Shown: one piece after another, positions 46,001-57,096 of the stretch
Layout of the letters: every line of letters begins with the position of its first letter
How positions within the stretch are numbered: position 1 is the stretch's first letter
NCBI GenBank assembly: GCA_030144725.1
Contig: JASKMD010000025.1
Coordinates: 4,872,471 to 4,936,470 of the forward strand
DNA length: 64,000 bases
Source of the DNA: Haematococcus lacustris
Lineage: Eukaryota; Chlorophyta; Chlorophyceae; Chlamydomonadales; Haematococcaceae
Direction: 5' to 3'
The notes under the pieces: generated by a model
Databases searched by the model: none
Told to the model about the DNA's origin: nothing
What the model saw: only the letters and a program-made list of their open reading frames with translations
Position numbers and translations under genes: made by a program

Positions 46001-46500
46001 NNNNNNNNNNNNNNNNNNNNNNNNNNNNNNNNNNNNNNNNNNNNNNNNNNNNNNNNNNNNNNNNNNNNNNNNNNNNNNNNNNNNNNNNNNNNNNNNNNNN
46101 NNNNNNNNNNNNNNNNNNNNNNNNNNNNNNNNNNNNNNNNNNNNNNNNNNNNNNNNNNNNNNNNNNNNNNNNNNNNNNNNNNNNNNNNNNNNNNNNNNNN
46201 NNNNNNNNNNNNNNNNNNNNNNNNNNNNNNNNNNNNNNNNNNNNNNNNNNNNNNNNNNNNNNNNNNNNNNNNNNNNNNNNNNNNNNNNNNNNNNNNNNNN
46301 NNNNNNNNNNNNNNNNNNNNNNNNNNNNNNNNNNNNNNNNNNNNNNNNNNNNNNNNNNNNNNNNNNNNNNNNNNNNNNNNNNNNNNNNNNNNNNNNNNNN
46401 NNNNNNNNNNNNNNNNNNNNNNNNNNNNNNNNNNNNNNNNNNNNNNNNNNNNNNNNNNNNNNNNNNNNNNNNNNNNNNNNNNNNNNNNNNNNNNNNNNNN
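46001..46500. other. Assembly gap of exactly 500 N
   Basis: Placeholder gap covering the 5' end of the LINE. The first bases after it are the target-site duplication. Confidence 0.99.
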
Positions 46501-46513
46501 GTTTCAGGTGAAG

Positions 46514-46980
46514 GAATCTTTCGAGCAGGGTAGCCGAGCAGGAAGCCGAGGTCAACCTGATGCTTCTGGGTCAGATGCAGGCCCAGCTACAACTCTTATT
46601 ACGGGCTCGAGCACAGGCGCAAGCACAGGCGCAAGCTCAAGCCCCGCAGACAATTTCGCCAATGGCTTCGCCGATGCTAACACTACAAACACAACAGCCC
46701 CAAGCGCAGCAGGCTGTGCCGACGCTGCTTCAGCCGGCCCAGTATATTCAGATGTTGCAGGCCCAGCAGGCTCGGACGCAGCCACAGCCGGCCCAGTTTA
46801 GATTTTTCAGATGGTGCATCCAGCCTGCTCCCTACACTCCTTACACGCGCCCATCAGCGAAGCCAGCCAACGAAAGCGCGGCAGTTCACCGGTCAACCGT
46901 CAACGACATCGAATATCGAAAAACGAATCGAGTGCGAACAGGGCCAGATCGACGCACATTAAAACCTAACTGGTAACTGG
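46514..46980 (+). CDS. Gln/Ala-rich coiled-coil exon, hypothetical
   Basis: Plus-strand frame reading VAEQEAEVNLMLLGQMQAQL then an AQ repeat, PMLTLQTQQPQAQQAV and LQPAQYIQMLQAQQARTQPQ. This looks like a coiled coil with a Q-rich tail, of the kind found in retroelement Gag-like or regulatory proteins. The LINE inserted just upstream. An alternative frame in phase with the left flank is Ala/Thr/Ser-rich. The true frame and gene are not settled. Confidence 0.35.
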
Positions 46981-47619
46981 TAAGCTATTGTCACAATACA
47001 CGCAAGATCATCCCGCGTAGATCAAGGCGCGTAGTGTTGTCGCTGAGGTGGTGATGTGGTCCAAACCTGCTCGCGGCCAGCCTGCATGGGTTGCCCGCCT
47101 AGTAAGTTGTACGACGGGCCAAGCGTGAGCTGCATCAAGCCGCAACGCCAACGGCGGAGTTTCTTTTTCTGTTACCGCCTTGTCAGCGCTCGCAAGGAGG
47201 CTCCGTCGAGGGCTCCGCTGCCGCTGAACACTCCGCCCTGTCCATGTGTGCCCCTGCACGACGGCTGCTGTCGTCCGCCAGGCTCATCGCCGCCATAGCC
47301 ACCAAGCTCAGCTGCTGAGCCGCGGCGTTGCATCTGGCCACTGAGCCACTCCTGCGCTGCTCGTCCGACAGGTCGTCTGACTTGCGCCACCTTGCGTCGC
47401 GCTGCCCACTGTGACGAGACCTCTGCTCCCCGTCCGTGTCACACACATCCCTGGACAGCTGATCATCAATCTGCTGTCTAGTACACAGCCCCAGGCCCAG
47501 CTGCGTTCAGTCATCCTCAGCACCTCAACAACCAGTGGGCCGCTCCCCCTCCTCTCCCCTGTCCCGTTTCCCCTCCTCCCCACCGCAACTATTCATGCTT
47601 AGTGCCCACTGCCGCTTGC
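46981..47619. other. Stretch without a recognised gene
   Basis: GC-rich unique sequence between the LINE flank and the 7.2 kb transposon. Short frames only, no splice-supported exon seen. Confidence 0.45.
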
Positions 47620-48129
47620 CTGAGGTCACCCCGGCCGTTGGTCCCGCCAATCCGTGCCAGGCCTGACGCTCACACCACGCGCTAGTGAAGGGTAGCTGAG
47701 GCTATCGCGGTAAGTCACGCGCGCTGAAACTCGCGTTTTAGACTGAAGCCTCCCAGATCACTCCGCCCGCCATTCCCGCGGACTGTGAACATGGTCGCTC
47801 GCTGCAACCTGGGGCTCAACGGGGTGCGATCGTACGTGGGTCGCAGATCGAAGCGCAAGATTCCCTGGGTTGGGTCGGGGCCCCTCATGGCCCGTGCCCT
47901 TCCTGAAACCTGGCCCGGGCCCTTCTGACACCTAAGCCGGGACCTGCCTGACCCTCCCTCCAAGCATGCACAGCATCTCACTGAGGTGTCAGCAGCACCG
48001 TGCGTGGACTTTGTTTCGCTACCGTGTACTCTGCTGAAGCCTTGACCCCATCATTCCTGGGCTTCTGTCAAGACCATAAACTTTTCGGCCTGTGGTCCCA
48101 TTCCGCGTGCTTCCACCTTTGTCGGATAG

Positions 48130-48426
48130 CTGGGCGAGTCTATAGTCAGGGATGTAGCCCAGGCAAACTTTATCACCTTGTGTGGTACATACAATGACAA
48201 AATGTGGCAGAGGGTGATGGTGGCATGGGGCGATCTCATCACAGGGGCCGATTGGCGGCGTCCTGGGTTCATCCCCGACGGGGTGGACCCTGTGCTACCG
48301 TTGGGCGCCCTCATCGCTACATTTCTCGCACGATGCGCGAAGTTGATACCGAAAAATGGGATGAGCCCTCCTGGACCCCGACGTCGCGCTGCCTTGGCAC
48401 ACCATAAAGCGATACATGCCAAGCTT
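48130..48426 (+). CDS. Exon of unknown transposon-borne gene
   Basis: A 99-codon exon bounded by TCGGATAG before 48130 and a perfect GTAAGT donor at 48427. It contains ESIVRDVAQANFITLCGTYN, WQRVMVAWGDLITGADWRR, LGALIATFLARCAKLIPKNG. It looks like a folded, partly helical domain. Flanking exons are not resolved: coding-like pieces occur at about 48035-48110 and 48570-48675. It lies just inside the left TIR of the 7.2 kb element, so it may belong to the transposon. Confidence 0.45.
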
Positions 48427-49690
48427 GTAAGTAGTGGCAGTGGCAGTGCCGGAAACCTCCATTGTGGCGGGCGCCGCGGACGCCACGAAAAAAATGACAG
48501 TGCCATGCACCCAACTTGCACCGACTTGAGCGAAGCGTGGCGTGACTCAGTCTCGTGGTGTAGTGACATGGCATGGCAGCACGGGTCACTGCGATGGCCT
48601 GCGGCGCACTACGAGCCTGCCTCTTTACTGCGAACTTTGCTACGGACGCCACGGAGAGCCTCGCCACCCTGCTCTTGTAGGTGGGTCGCTGCTTGTTTGC
48701 GCTATCTCAAGTTTCGACCTGGTGGCGGGCGGTGATCTGATACAAGGCTTCAATCTAAAACTCAGGATGTCCCAACATGGGATTGGTAATCTTCATGCAA
48801 TTACTCGCTACAAAGTGCACCGATTTCGGTAGCGTTTGTTGCATTGGCATCTGCGAATTACTCCGCATCTACTGGCAAGCGGCGCGTTAATCCTTGCATC
48901 AGAGGCCATGCCGGCGCAAGCGAGCGCGGACACACCTCAGCTGCTCACTATCGATTGTTCTAGTGGTGAGTAGCGGCACTAATGAGCCAATTGCGCCTGC
49001 TATCGAGCCGGAAGTACAATCAATGTTTAGCCCGCCAGGCTCACTCCGCGAACCTTTCATTGGTGCAGGCGTTGTCGGAGGACCGTCGTTGGGCAAGTTG
49101 ACACGCGACATTGCAGCGAGGTGCGAAATTGTTCGTTTCTCTCTAGCCGGTCATACAGAAAAAGGGACCCCCTTGCACAAACCGGCGTATTGTGAACCGA
49201 CCACTGTGACTTTCCAAAATTTGCCGTGTCAACTTTGTTCCTAACCCAACGAAGCAACTGTTCGAGAAGAAAGCAAAGCATTCCATCAACCAGGCTAATG
49301 GAAACATAAGTTGGCGTGACCTAACTTTGCCTTGCAGTGCTGACTAGCCCACCTGGAACCCTTGCAGCCCGCCCCACCCCATCCCAGCCCCTCCCACCCC
49401 CTCCCAGCCCCAGTCCCGCCCTCCCAGCCCCTCCCACCCCCAGCCCCACCCCTCACACCCCCTCCCAGCCCCTCGCAGCCACAGCCCCGCCCTTCCACCC
49501 TTTCCCAGCCCCAGCCCCGCCCCTCCCACCCCCTCCCAGCCCCTCCCAACACCAGCCTAAAAGCACAGCTGCGCAAGTGCCTCCCCTATGGTTCGCAGCC
49601 GGCGGCGTGCTAAATACGTAGCCCAAATAGTATCACCAAGGGCTGCTCATTTGCACAGTCCCAGACAGCCCTTGACAGCCACAGCAATTT
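48427..49690. repeat. Unresolved segment with CCCCTCCCA-rich minisatellite
   Basis: Mostly unassigned interior of the 7.2 kb element. At 49350-49555 it carries degenerate CAGCCCCTCCCACCCC repeats (C-rich on +). Readable frames there are repeat artefacts. Confidence 0.6.
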
Positions 49691-49699
49691 GCACAGTCC

Positions 49700-49924
49700 T
49701 TGACAGCCACAGCAAGAAAGGCTGAGGCTATCGCTGAGGAGGTGCAGGCCGAGAATGCGTTGCTGGTGACCGAGGCCCTGTTGCAACTGGCTGTTGAGGA
49801 GGTCCTTGATGCCAGGGTGCACGACCTAGAGGAAACGCTCCAGCACAAGCAGGCAGCACAACGGCAGCTGAGGTTGGAGAATGACTATCTTGAGGTTGTG
49901 GTGAAGCAACATCACTCACGATAA
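49700..49924 (+). CDS. Coiled-coil C-terminal exon, hypothetical
   Basis: An open frame to TAA at 49922 with heptad-like leucines and charged residues: ARKAEAIAEEVQAENALLVT, LLQLAVEEVLDARVHDLEET, RQLRLENDYLEVVVKQHHSR. A duplicated CCTTGACAGCCACAGCAA segment precedes it (49670-49710). It is inside the 7.2 kb element and probably the end of a spliced gene. Confidence 0.4.
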   Translation: MTATARKAEAIAEEVQAENALLVTEALLQLAVEEVLDARVHDLEETLQHKQAAQRQLRLENDYLEVVVKQHHSR

Positions 49925-50054
49925 ACAAGGACCGGTCGCGATTGGACCGACCATAGCTCATTGGAAAGAGGAGTAGAAGGCCGTTCGAACGGTACAAGTC
50001 TTATGTAACTCCGTGCATCCGTTGCGACGTAATTTGGCCGCGATTTTCTGTCCC

Positions 50055-50425
50055 ATGCAATCTGTGCAGATGTTGGTTATCCTTAATCTGCACAGCTGCT
50101 GATAGTCGACATCTGCACAGATGCAGGCGATGTCAACATCTGTGCAGCTGCGAAAAGTCAACATCTGCACAGATGTCGTATACCGCGACCAACATCTGTG
50201 CAGATGCTGACGATGACAGCTGCACAGATGTCGACTATTACATTCAATGCTTGGCTGTGCAGATGTTGACACCGACATCTGTGCAGATGTTGACAACGAC
50301 ATCTGCACAGATGTCGACTATTACATTCGAGCCTTGGCTGTGCAGATGTTGTCTATAGCATCTGCACAGATGTCGACTTTTACATTCGCGGCTTGGCTGT
50401 GCAGATGTCGTGGCTTCATCTGCAC
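50055..50425. repeat. E-box dyad array 1 (CATCTGCACAGATG, both orientations)
   Basis: About 16 copies of a 14-bp near-palindrome, CATCTG-CA-CAGATG or its complement form CATCTG-TG-CAGATG, at variable spacing with TCGACTATTACATTC-type linkers. Both orientations are mixed. Confidence 0.9.
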
Positions 50426-50454
50426 AGATGTCGACTATTTCATCGACTCTTACA

Positions 50455-50700
50455 TCCGCAAAACACATGTATTGACACCCAAACATCCCGCAACATCCCC
50501 GCAAAACACATGTATTGACCACCAAACACCCCGCAACACCTTGCTACACCCCCGCAAAACACATGTATTGACGACCAAACACCCCGCAACACCTCGCTAC
50601 ACCCCCGCAAAACACATGTATTGACGACCTAACACCCCGCAACATCCCCGCAAAACACATGCATTGACACCCAAACATCCCGCAACACCTCGCTACGGGA
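50455..50700. repeat. Tandem repeat around AAAACACATGTATTGAC
   Basis: Five imperfect copies of a 38-60 bp unit containing CCCGCAAAACACATGTATTG and CAAACACCCCGCAACA. Confidence 0.85.
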
Positions 50701-50857
50701 CTTGCAAGCACATGTCTCGATGCACCATCACTCCACAACACCTCAATATGGAAATACTAAGCACACGCATTGATGCACCCAATGACCGCAACACCCCCCT
50801 ACGATGTGACAAGGTAGCAACGACACAACACAACAAGAAGGTGACACCACACACCAC

Positions 50858-51202
50858 CATCACCATCACCATCACCATCACCACACTCAGGTTGAACATG
50901 CATCACCATCACCATCACCATCACCATCACCATCACCACACTCAGGTTGAACATGCATCACCATCACCATCACCATCACCATCACCATCACCATCACCAT
51001 CACCATCACCATCACCATCACCATCACCATCACCATCACCATCACCATCACCATCACCATCACCATCACCATCACCATCACCATCACCATCACCATCACC
51101 ATCACCATCACCATCACCATCACCATCACCATCACCATCACCATCACCATCACCATCACCATCACCATCACCACACCACACCACACCACACCACACCACA
51201 CC
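50858..51202. repeat. (ACCATC)n hexamer then (ACACC)n pentamer
   Basis: Over 50 ACCATC units, interrupted by two CACACTCAGGTTGAACATGC spacers (50881 and 50937), pass into ACACC units at 51172-51202. Long His or Met-Val frames here are repeat artefacts. Confidence 0.97.
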
Positions 51203-51419
51203 ACAACCCAACAAGGTGACAACACAACAACATCGCAACAAGGCGGCAAGATGACGAGGACAACAAGCACGGGCTGACAACCACCCAAGCGCTCAGCTAT
51301 CCCTTTTGAGAGGGAAGGGTAGGGTCATTGTGGTGTGTGGGCATGGCATGGCCAGGGTGGGCTGGGTGGGCTGCTACTCCAAGCTGCCCGCTCCAGGTTG
51401 CCCGCTCCAGGTTGCTACG

Positions 51420-51575
51420 CCAAGGGTAGGGTAGGGAGAGGGCTACTACGCCAAGGGTAGGGTAGGGAGAGGGCTGCTACGCCAAGGGTAGGGTAGGGAG
51501 AGGGCTGCTACGCCAAGGGTAGGGTAGGGAGAGGGCTGCTACGCCAAGGGTAGGGTAGGGAGAGGGCTGCAGCGT
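51420..51575. repeat. 31-bp G-rich minisatellite, five copies
   Basis: Unit starts at 51420, 51451, 51482, 51513 and 51544, each CCAAGGGTAGGGTAGGGAGA followed by GGGCTGCTACG. Four G3 runs per unit make each one a possible G-quadruplex. Confidence 0.92.
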
Positions 51576-51912
51576 GTGTCGTGGGGCGGGGGGTGGGAAA
51601 GGCGGGAGGTAGGTGGGGTGCAAGGCTTGGAGGTGGTGGGACAGGGGAGGGGAGGGGGAAGGGGGAAGGAGGAAGGGGGGAAGAGGGAAGGGCTGACCGT
51701 GGGACCTGCAGTAAACAATGGGCATCTTTGCGGTTAGGCTGGGCATCCGACCACCCATGTGCAAGGGCTGGCCACTCACTCTTTGCTAGCGCCACTTTTA
51801 TACCTACCTGGCAGCGCCTCCATGGCTGCAGCTCCTGGCTGCTCTTGCGCTCCATGCACCTGCTTCTTGTGGTAGGGTGATGAAGGAGGTGGTGGTGGGG
51901 GAGGGAGGGGAG

Positions 51913-52118
51913 GGCTGGGCTGGGCTGGGCTGGGCTGGGCTGGGCTGGGCTGGGCTGGGCTGGGCTGGGCTGGGCTGGGCTGGGCTGGGCTGGGCTGGGC
52001 TGGGCTGGGCTGGGCTGGGCTGGGCTGGGCTGGGCTGGGCTGGGCTGGGCTGGGCTGGGCTGGGCTGGGCTGGGCTGGGCTGGGCTGGGCTGGGCTGGGC
52101 TAGGCTGGGCTGGGCTGG
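51913..52118. repeat. (GGGCT)n pentamer microsatellite
   Basis: About 40 GGGCT units with one GGGCTAGGCT variant near 52100. A shorter GGGCT run occurs at 2866-2900. Confidence 0.97.
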
Positions 52119-52755
52119 GCTGGGCCGGGTGTAGGGAAGGGGAGGTTGGGACCATTGAACCTGCAACAATTCAGTGGTTGGCAAATAGTCTGGCAAGGTA
52201 CTTGGAGCCACATGACTGCAAGATAAAATACTCACCATTCGCTAGGGTGGGGTTTGTGTGGGTGCACCCAACTTTGTTTCATGTGCACTTGTTGCATGGC
52301 TCCTGACCGCCTCTCCGGGCTCCTCCACTCCTCTTCCGCTCCGTCTCACAGGCTTCGGGCTACGTGTCCTAGTTGCACCTCATGCATTTCTTATGCCGCA
52401 TCGCTGCATCGCTGTGTCGCTGCATCGCTGCACCTCCTTTCGTTTTCTGTCGCTATATCTTGATCCTATCGCTTAACCTGATGGCATCTGGTCGCCTAAG
52501 CGGCTGGCTGGCTCGTAGCTAGCCTTTTGGCGACGATTTTTGTTGGCTGCTCCTGGCTGCTCATTGCTGCTATATGAGGCAATCCAAGCTCCTTCGCGGT
52601 TCCTTGGCTTCCTTCGCGCCACCTTTGCGAAAACTTCATGCAGCTATCACACAGATTGTTGAATAATGGAAGAGTCTTGATTCCTTCGCGGTGACTTTGC
52701 TTCCTTCGCGGTGCCTTTGCGTAACCTTTATGCAAGCCTTTTCTTCATGTGCACA
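52119..52755. other. Stretch without a gene between satellites
   Basis: Contains CTCCTGGCTG and CTTCGCGGTGCC repeats (52540-52740) resembling those at 4300-4510. Nothing coding is supported. Confidence 0.5.
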
Positions 52756-52768
52756 GCTGCACTACTTG

Positions 52769-53605
52769 GCATCTGTGCAGATGTCGAGGTATTTATCTGT
52801 GCAGATGTCGCCTTTATTAGCATCTGCACAGATGTCGTCCTTAAATGATAACCGGCATCTGCACAGATGTCGCCCTTTTGTGCATCTGCACAGATTTAAT
52901 TACCGACATCTGCACAGATGTCGCCTTTATTAGCATCTGCACAGATTTAATAACCGGCATCTGCACAGATGTCGCCTTTATTAGCATCTGCACAGATGTC
53001 GTCCTTAAATGATAACCGACATCTGCACAGATGTCGCCTTTATTAGCATCTGCACAGATTTAATAACCGGCATCTGCACAGATGTCGCCTTTATTAGCAT
53101 CTGCACAGATGTCGTCCTTAAATGATAACCGACATCTGCACAGATGTCGCCTTTATTAGCATCTGCACAGATTTAATAACCGGCATCTGCACAGATGTCG
53201 CCTTTATTAGCATCTGCACAGATGTCGTCCTTAAATGATAAGCGGCATCTGCACAGATGTCGCCCTTTTGTGCATCTGCACAGATTTAATTACCGACATC
53301 TGCACAGATGTCGCCTTTATTAGCATCTGCACAGATTTAATAACCAGCATCTGCACAGATGTCGCCTTTATTAGCATCTGCACAGATGTCGTCCTTAAAT
53401 GATAAGCGGCATCTGCACAGATGTCGCCCTTTTGTGCATCTGCACAGATTTAATTACCGACATCTGCACAGATGTCGCCTATATTAGCATCTGCACAGAT
53501 TTAATAACCGGCATCTGCACAGATGTCGCTTTTCCTAAAGGCATCGGCATGCATCTGCACAGATTCCGGGCTCATTTAACCAACATCTGTGCAGATTCCC
53601 AAAAA
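52769..53605. repeat. E-box dyad array 2 with 113-bp higher-order unit
   Basis: About 30 copies of CATCTGCACAGAT, mostly followed by GTCG, joined by a few fixed linkers (CCTTTATTAG, TCCTTAAATGATAACC, TTAATAACCGG). The linker TTAAATGATAA recurs at steps of about 163, 113, 116 and 162 bp, so units are grouped in a higher-order repeat. Nearly all dyads are in one orientation, unlike array 1. Confidence 0.95.
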
Positions 53606-53833
53606 GGGGGGGGTACCTCGCGCGCGGATCGATGTATCTTCGCAACCGCTGCGAGTTAGGACTTCATTCAAGAGCGAGGTCCCCCTTAAACTCAACGCTC
53701 TATCGTTCTATTGGAGCAGAAAGTCCATCCGACGCAAAAAAGGCCCTCGCGTCGGCCTTATTTATCGTGAGTGCAGGGACTGGCTATGACTACTACCAAG
53801 CGTGCTGAGCACCGCCTCAAGGCCCAGCTGCCG

Positions 53834-54165
53834 CCTCTGACCTGCCCCCCCCTCCTGCTGCACCCCCCTGGCAGCAGCAGGCAGCTGGTGCTGGTGCTGC
53901 CCCTGACCTGCCCCCCCCTCCTGCTGCACCCCCCTGGCAGCAGCAGGCAGCTGGTGCTGGTGCCGCCTCTGACCTGCCCCCCCCTCCTGCTGCACCCCCC
54001 TGGCAGCAGCAGGCAGCTGGTGCTGGTGCCGCCCCTGACCTGCCCCCCCCTCCTGCTGCAACATGGACTGGTGCCGCCTCTGTCCTGCCCCCCCCTCCTG
54101 CTGCACCCCCCTGGCAGCAGCAGGCAGCTGGTGCTGGTGCTGCCCCTGGGCTGCCCACCCCTCCA
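53834..54165. repeat. 66-bp repeat, possibly coding (22 residues)
   Basis: Five copies of a 66-bp unit (CTGACCTGCCCCCCCCTCCT to CTGGTGCTGGTG). A start at 53786 opens MTTTKRAEHRLKAQ into the repeat in one frame. Another frame reads DLPPPPAAPPWQQQAAGAGA per unit, which looks more natural. A C8 run at each unit start makes frames unsafe. It could be the end of a gene on +, or no gene. Confidence 0.5.
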
Positions 54166-54683
54166 GCTGAGCAGCAGGGGGTCAGGGCGGAGCTGGACAC
54201 AAGCTCGACACGCAAGCGGAGGGCGGGCGGGAGGGATCGGACCCAACATGTCGAGCAAGGTAACGTAGCAATGGCCTACACACCTTGAGTGGCCTTACCA
54301 AGTGGCCAGGTAGTAGGTACTACTCACGAAGCGGTCAAGCAATGCAGCAGCGTTGTATACTTCCGAGCATGGGTGGAGGGGCGTCGTTACATCGGTTTGG
54401 CGTGCCATGTGCATTGTTTTGACTGCGGCGACTGTCCCTGACTGTTTGCAGAGGCTACTGGGCCACGTCGGTCGCGGCGGTCTCTCGCGGCGAGGCCCGC
54501 ATGAGCAAAACTGGCATGAATTTGTATGTCAAGATTTGAGCCGCCATAGCACCCAGCACACTGCACAGTATTTAATGTTACAAGCTGCACCGCATAGCTG
54601 ACAGAGTCCTCTATCCAGTGATGTGCGAAACATAATGAGAAACCACGTGGCTGAGACGCGTCGTCGTTTTGATTACCAGGGGT

Positions 54684-54735
54684 CGGTTTCCTATCATTTC
54701 CTGTCATTTTTTGTTAGTTGGGGTCGCCTGACTAG
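54684..54735 (-). mobile_element. End fragment of TCGGGCGRCCCCAAC family
   Basis: Reverse complement of the first 50 bp of the element at 54972 (GTTAGTTGGGGTCGCCTGA and TTTCCTGTCATTTTTT-like sequence). It abuts the inner edge of the right 118-bp TIR. Confidence 0.7.
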
Positions 54736-54971
54736 AACGCGAGTTTCAGCGCGCGTGACTTACCGCGATAGCCTCAGCTACCCTTCACTAGCGCGTGGTG
54801 TGAGCGTCAGGCCTGGCACGAATTGGCGGGACCAACGGCCGGGGTGACCCTGACAGGTGGCACTATTGCATATAGCTGTTAAGCGGACACTGTTAGCCGC
54901 GAGTTTAATCACCCGTGTGTGAGTTCAATCACCAGTCACCAATGTGGTCTTGCGGCTGACCGGACTGGTGG

Positions 54972-56799
54972 TCGGGCGACCCCAACTAACAAAAAATGAC
55001 AGGAAACCGACCCCTGGTAGTAGGACGGCTGTAACTCTGCACTCACTGCGCCAAATACTATGCTTAATAATTCACAATGTAGGCAATCCAGCCAGCTACC
55101 TTTCACCCATCTAGAATAATTGTGCTGTCAGCAGTGATGGGTAATACAAGATACGTGTATCGATACCGATACGTATTTTTGTATAATACAAGAATACACG
55201 TATCGTATTAAAAAATACAAGTTCCGGCCGGCAAGTTGCGTGGATGCCTTAGAAGCAGCTGCTGGGTGCTGCCGCAACTAGAGTCCGCGCTAAAGCAATG
55301 CCGCGCGGGGCTAAAGCCATCGGCCTGCTCCCGGAGCAGCCGGTCGCATGTGCCGGTGTTACATGCAAGAACATCAGAGTTGGGAGGCCCTGACTTTCCG
55401 ACGTCGCCGTCCTGCCCAGACATCAAGTACAGGCTGTGGGACTGGCTGCGCTGCTCCTAGCTGCTCCTTTCCCGCGTGACATGTTGCCTCTGTATCGCTG
55501 TATTGTATCGATACAAAAATACACGTTTTTTCTTGTATTTTCTTGTATTTCCTGTATCGATACACGTATTACCCATCACTGGCTGTCAGTAGGCCGTGCA
55601 CAGCAAAGCATCGAAGTTAGTGATTCAAATATGAGTCGTTGCGGAGCATGCAATCATCGCTGCGACCGCCCGCGTCGCTTATGCTGCTCTATATGAGCAT
55701 GCGCGTCGGCAGCAGCAGTCGGATCGGAAAGCGGATGCGGCAATGTGGCAATGAGCCCACCTCCCCCCAATACCTAGAGGGCAATGCCACAGCTCGACCA
55801 TTTGGATTCACAACATGCTTCTTACTAGGTCAAGCTCCTCTAAGACAGTGTTACAAACGCTCATACTCAGGTAAGCCAGAAACCCACTTTGGTCGGTAAC
55901 CCCCAACTCCCTTAGCCGATCTCAGGATCAGGGCCATGCAGTCAGTCACACAACTCCACACCATGACCGAATCTGGACTCGTCTGGTCTAAGCGTTATAC
56001 TCCCCTACATGCTATCCACCTGCGTGCAAAGTTTCATAGCTCAACTGCCACCCCACAGTGGTGCTCTGGGAGGGGTGGGCTGGGTGGTATGGGCAAGGAG
56101 GGGGTGGGCCTGAGGAGGGGGCGAGGGGAAGGGATGGGAGGGGATGGACAGGCTCAATGAGGTGGGCTCCTGCAATGATGGGTGGGCGGGCATGTGTTGT
56201 TGCATGCCGTGGCCTTGAACCTGCCTGGTAAACATGATGTCACTTTGACGTTGTCAAACTAATTGAGGCCTCGGCTGTTTGATGTGCAAAGTGTTTCAAG
56301 AAACTCGCCATTGGGTCAAGAACAAACATTTCATAGCCATTTTCCTGTGAGTGCAGCGGGTGCAACACAGTGGAGGACACAGTAGAGGAGGGGGGGTGTA
56401 ACCCGGTAATACCTTAGTGTGCGCCGACCCAAATGATGTATTCGACGGAAGCGAGTATGAACATATGTTTCAGTCACCCCGTCTAGGTGCCCTGCACGCC
56501 CGGCAGGCATCGCGTTGGGTGTTAGCCGGACATTCCATGTGTGCACAACCCGCTCACTGCGCTAGATAGATGGCGACGCAGGGATGTGGCTCACCGTCCC
56601 AAGGAGACCCCTCTCGCCGCTGTGATTTGTTCGCGAGCACATGTGGCAATACGCGAGCAAAGACTCCAATGGCTTGCGCTGATGGTCAAATGACGCGCAT
56701 TGCTTTGCAGTTACCAATGTGATAAACGGTAATAAGAACGGTGCAGAATTGAGAGAGTATTTGCATGAACATTACCAACCCCATGTTGGGGCCGCCCGA
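54972..56799 (+). mobile_element. DNA transposon, TIR TCGGGCGRCCCCAAC, copy A
   Basis: Begins TCGGGCGACCCCAAC and ends GTTGGGGCCGCCCGA, a 15-bp inverted terminus. Flanks CTGGTGG (54965-54971) and CTCGTGG (56800-56806) fit a 7-bp duplication with one change. Internal sequence is co-linear with copy B at 60431. It lacks a transposase and carries a 450-bp hAT-like insertion. Non-autonomous. Confidence 0.75.
55132..55581. mobile_element. hAT-like MITE, 8-bp target duplication
   Basis: A 450-bp insert with inverted ends CAGTGATGGGTAATAC, flanked by GCTGTCAG at 55124-55131 and 55582-55589. Subterminal TACGTGTATCGATAC-type repeats occur at both ends. Copy B of the host element (near 60583) has the uninterrupted sequence. 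CAGTG-GGG ends and 8-bp duplications are typical of hAT transposons. Confidence 0.85.
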
Positions 56800-57096
56800 C
56801 TCGTGGATTACAAACCTGTAGGGATCAAATCTTGTCATGGCGGGGTGCGCGAGTAGGGCACGGAAGTCAGCGTTTTCCAGGCAGCAGTGCATGCGAACAC
56901 CTCGCCGTCTAGCGGTTCTAAAGCCCGTCACTCCGCCCGTCCCTCGGCCGCCCCTTCGCCCGTCACTTCGCCCGTCACTGCGACCAAGGCGTATTGACGA
57001 CACCACCCTGCGGCCTACTTGGCGCTGTACCTCCGCGTGCCTTTCATGCCCAGGCACCATTTGCATGCTGATAGCAGGACAAGTAGGATTACATGT

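Larger units (their letters stand above)
39580..46513 (-). mobile_element. Autonomous LINE with flanking target duplication
   Basis: Minus-strand element. Its 3' end (39593) is a short GAA/TTC microsatellite tail preceded by a hairpin (CGCCGGT-GAAT-ACCGGCG). GTTTCAGGTGAAG at 39580-39592 recurs at 46501-46513, directly after the N gap, and is the target-site duplication. The 5' end is therefore hidden inside the 500-N gap. Length is at least 6.4 kb. Confidence 0.88.
47624..54849. mobile_element. 7.2-kb DNA transposon candidate with 118-bp TIRs
   Basis: Left terminal repeat 47624-47741 begins GGTCACCCCGGCCGTTGG and ends near CGCGCTGAAACTCGCGTT. The right end, 54732-54849, is its reverse complement with about two mismatches. 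The flanks carry a 4-bp duplication, CTGA (47620-47623 and 54850-54853). The inside is mostly satellite, plus a few exon-like segments. TIR identity near 98 percent implies recent movement. The transposase is not identified. The superfamily is uncertain. The element at 57097 shares the terminus. Confidence 0.75.

Noticed and set aside
50945..51220. Poly-His and Met-Val reading frames
   Set aside because: Product of the ACCATC hexamer. No gene context.
52769..53605. CRISPR array
   Set aside because: Repeats are short near-palindromes with repeated, not unique, linkers, and the DNA is eukaryotic.
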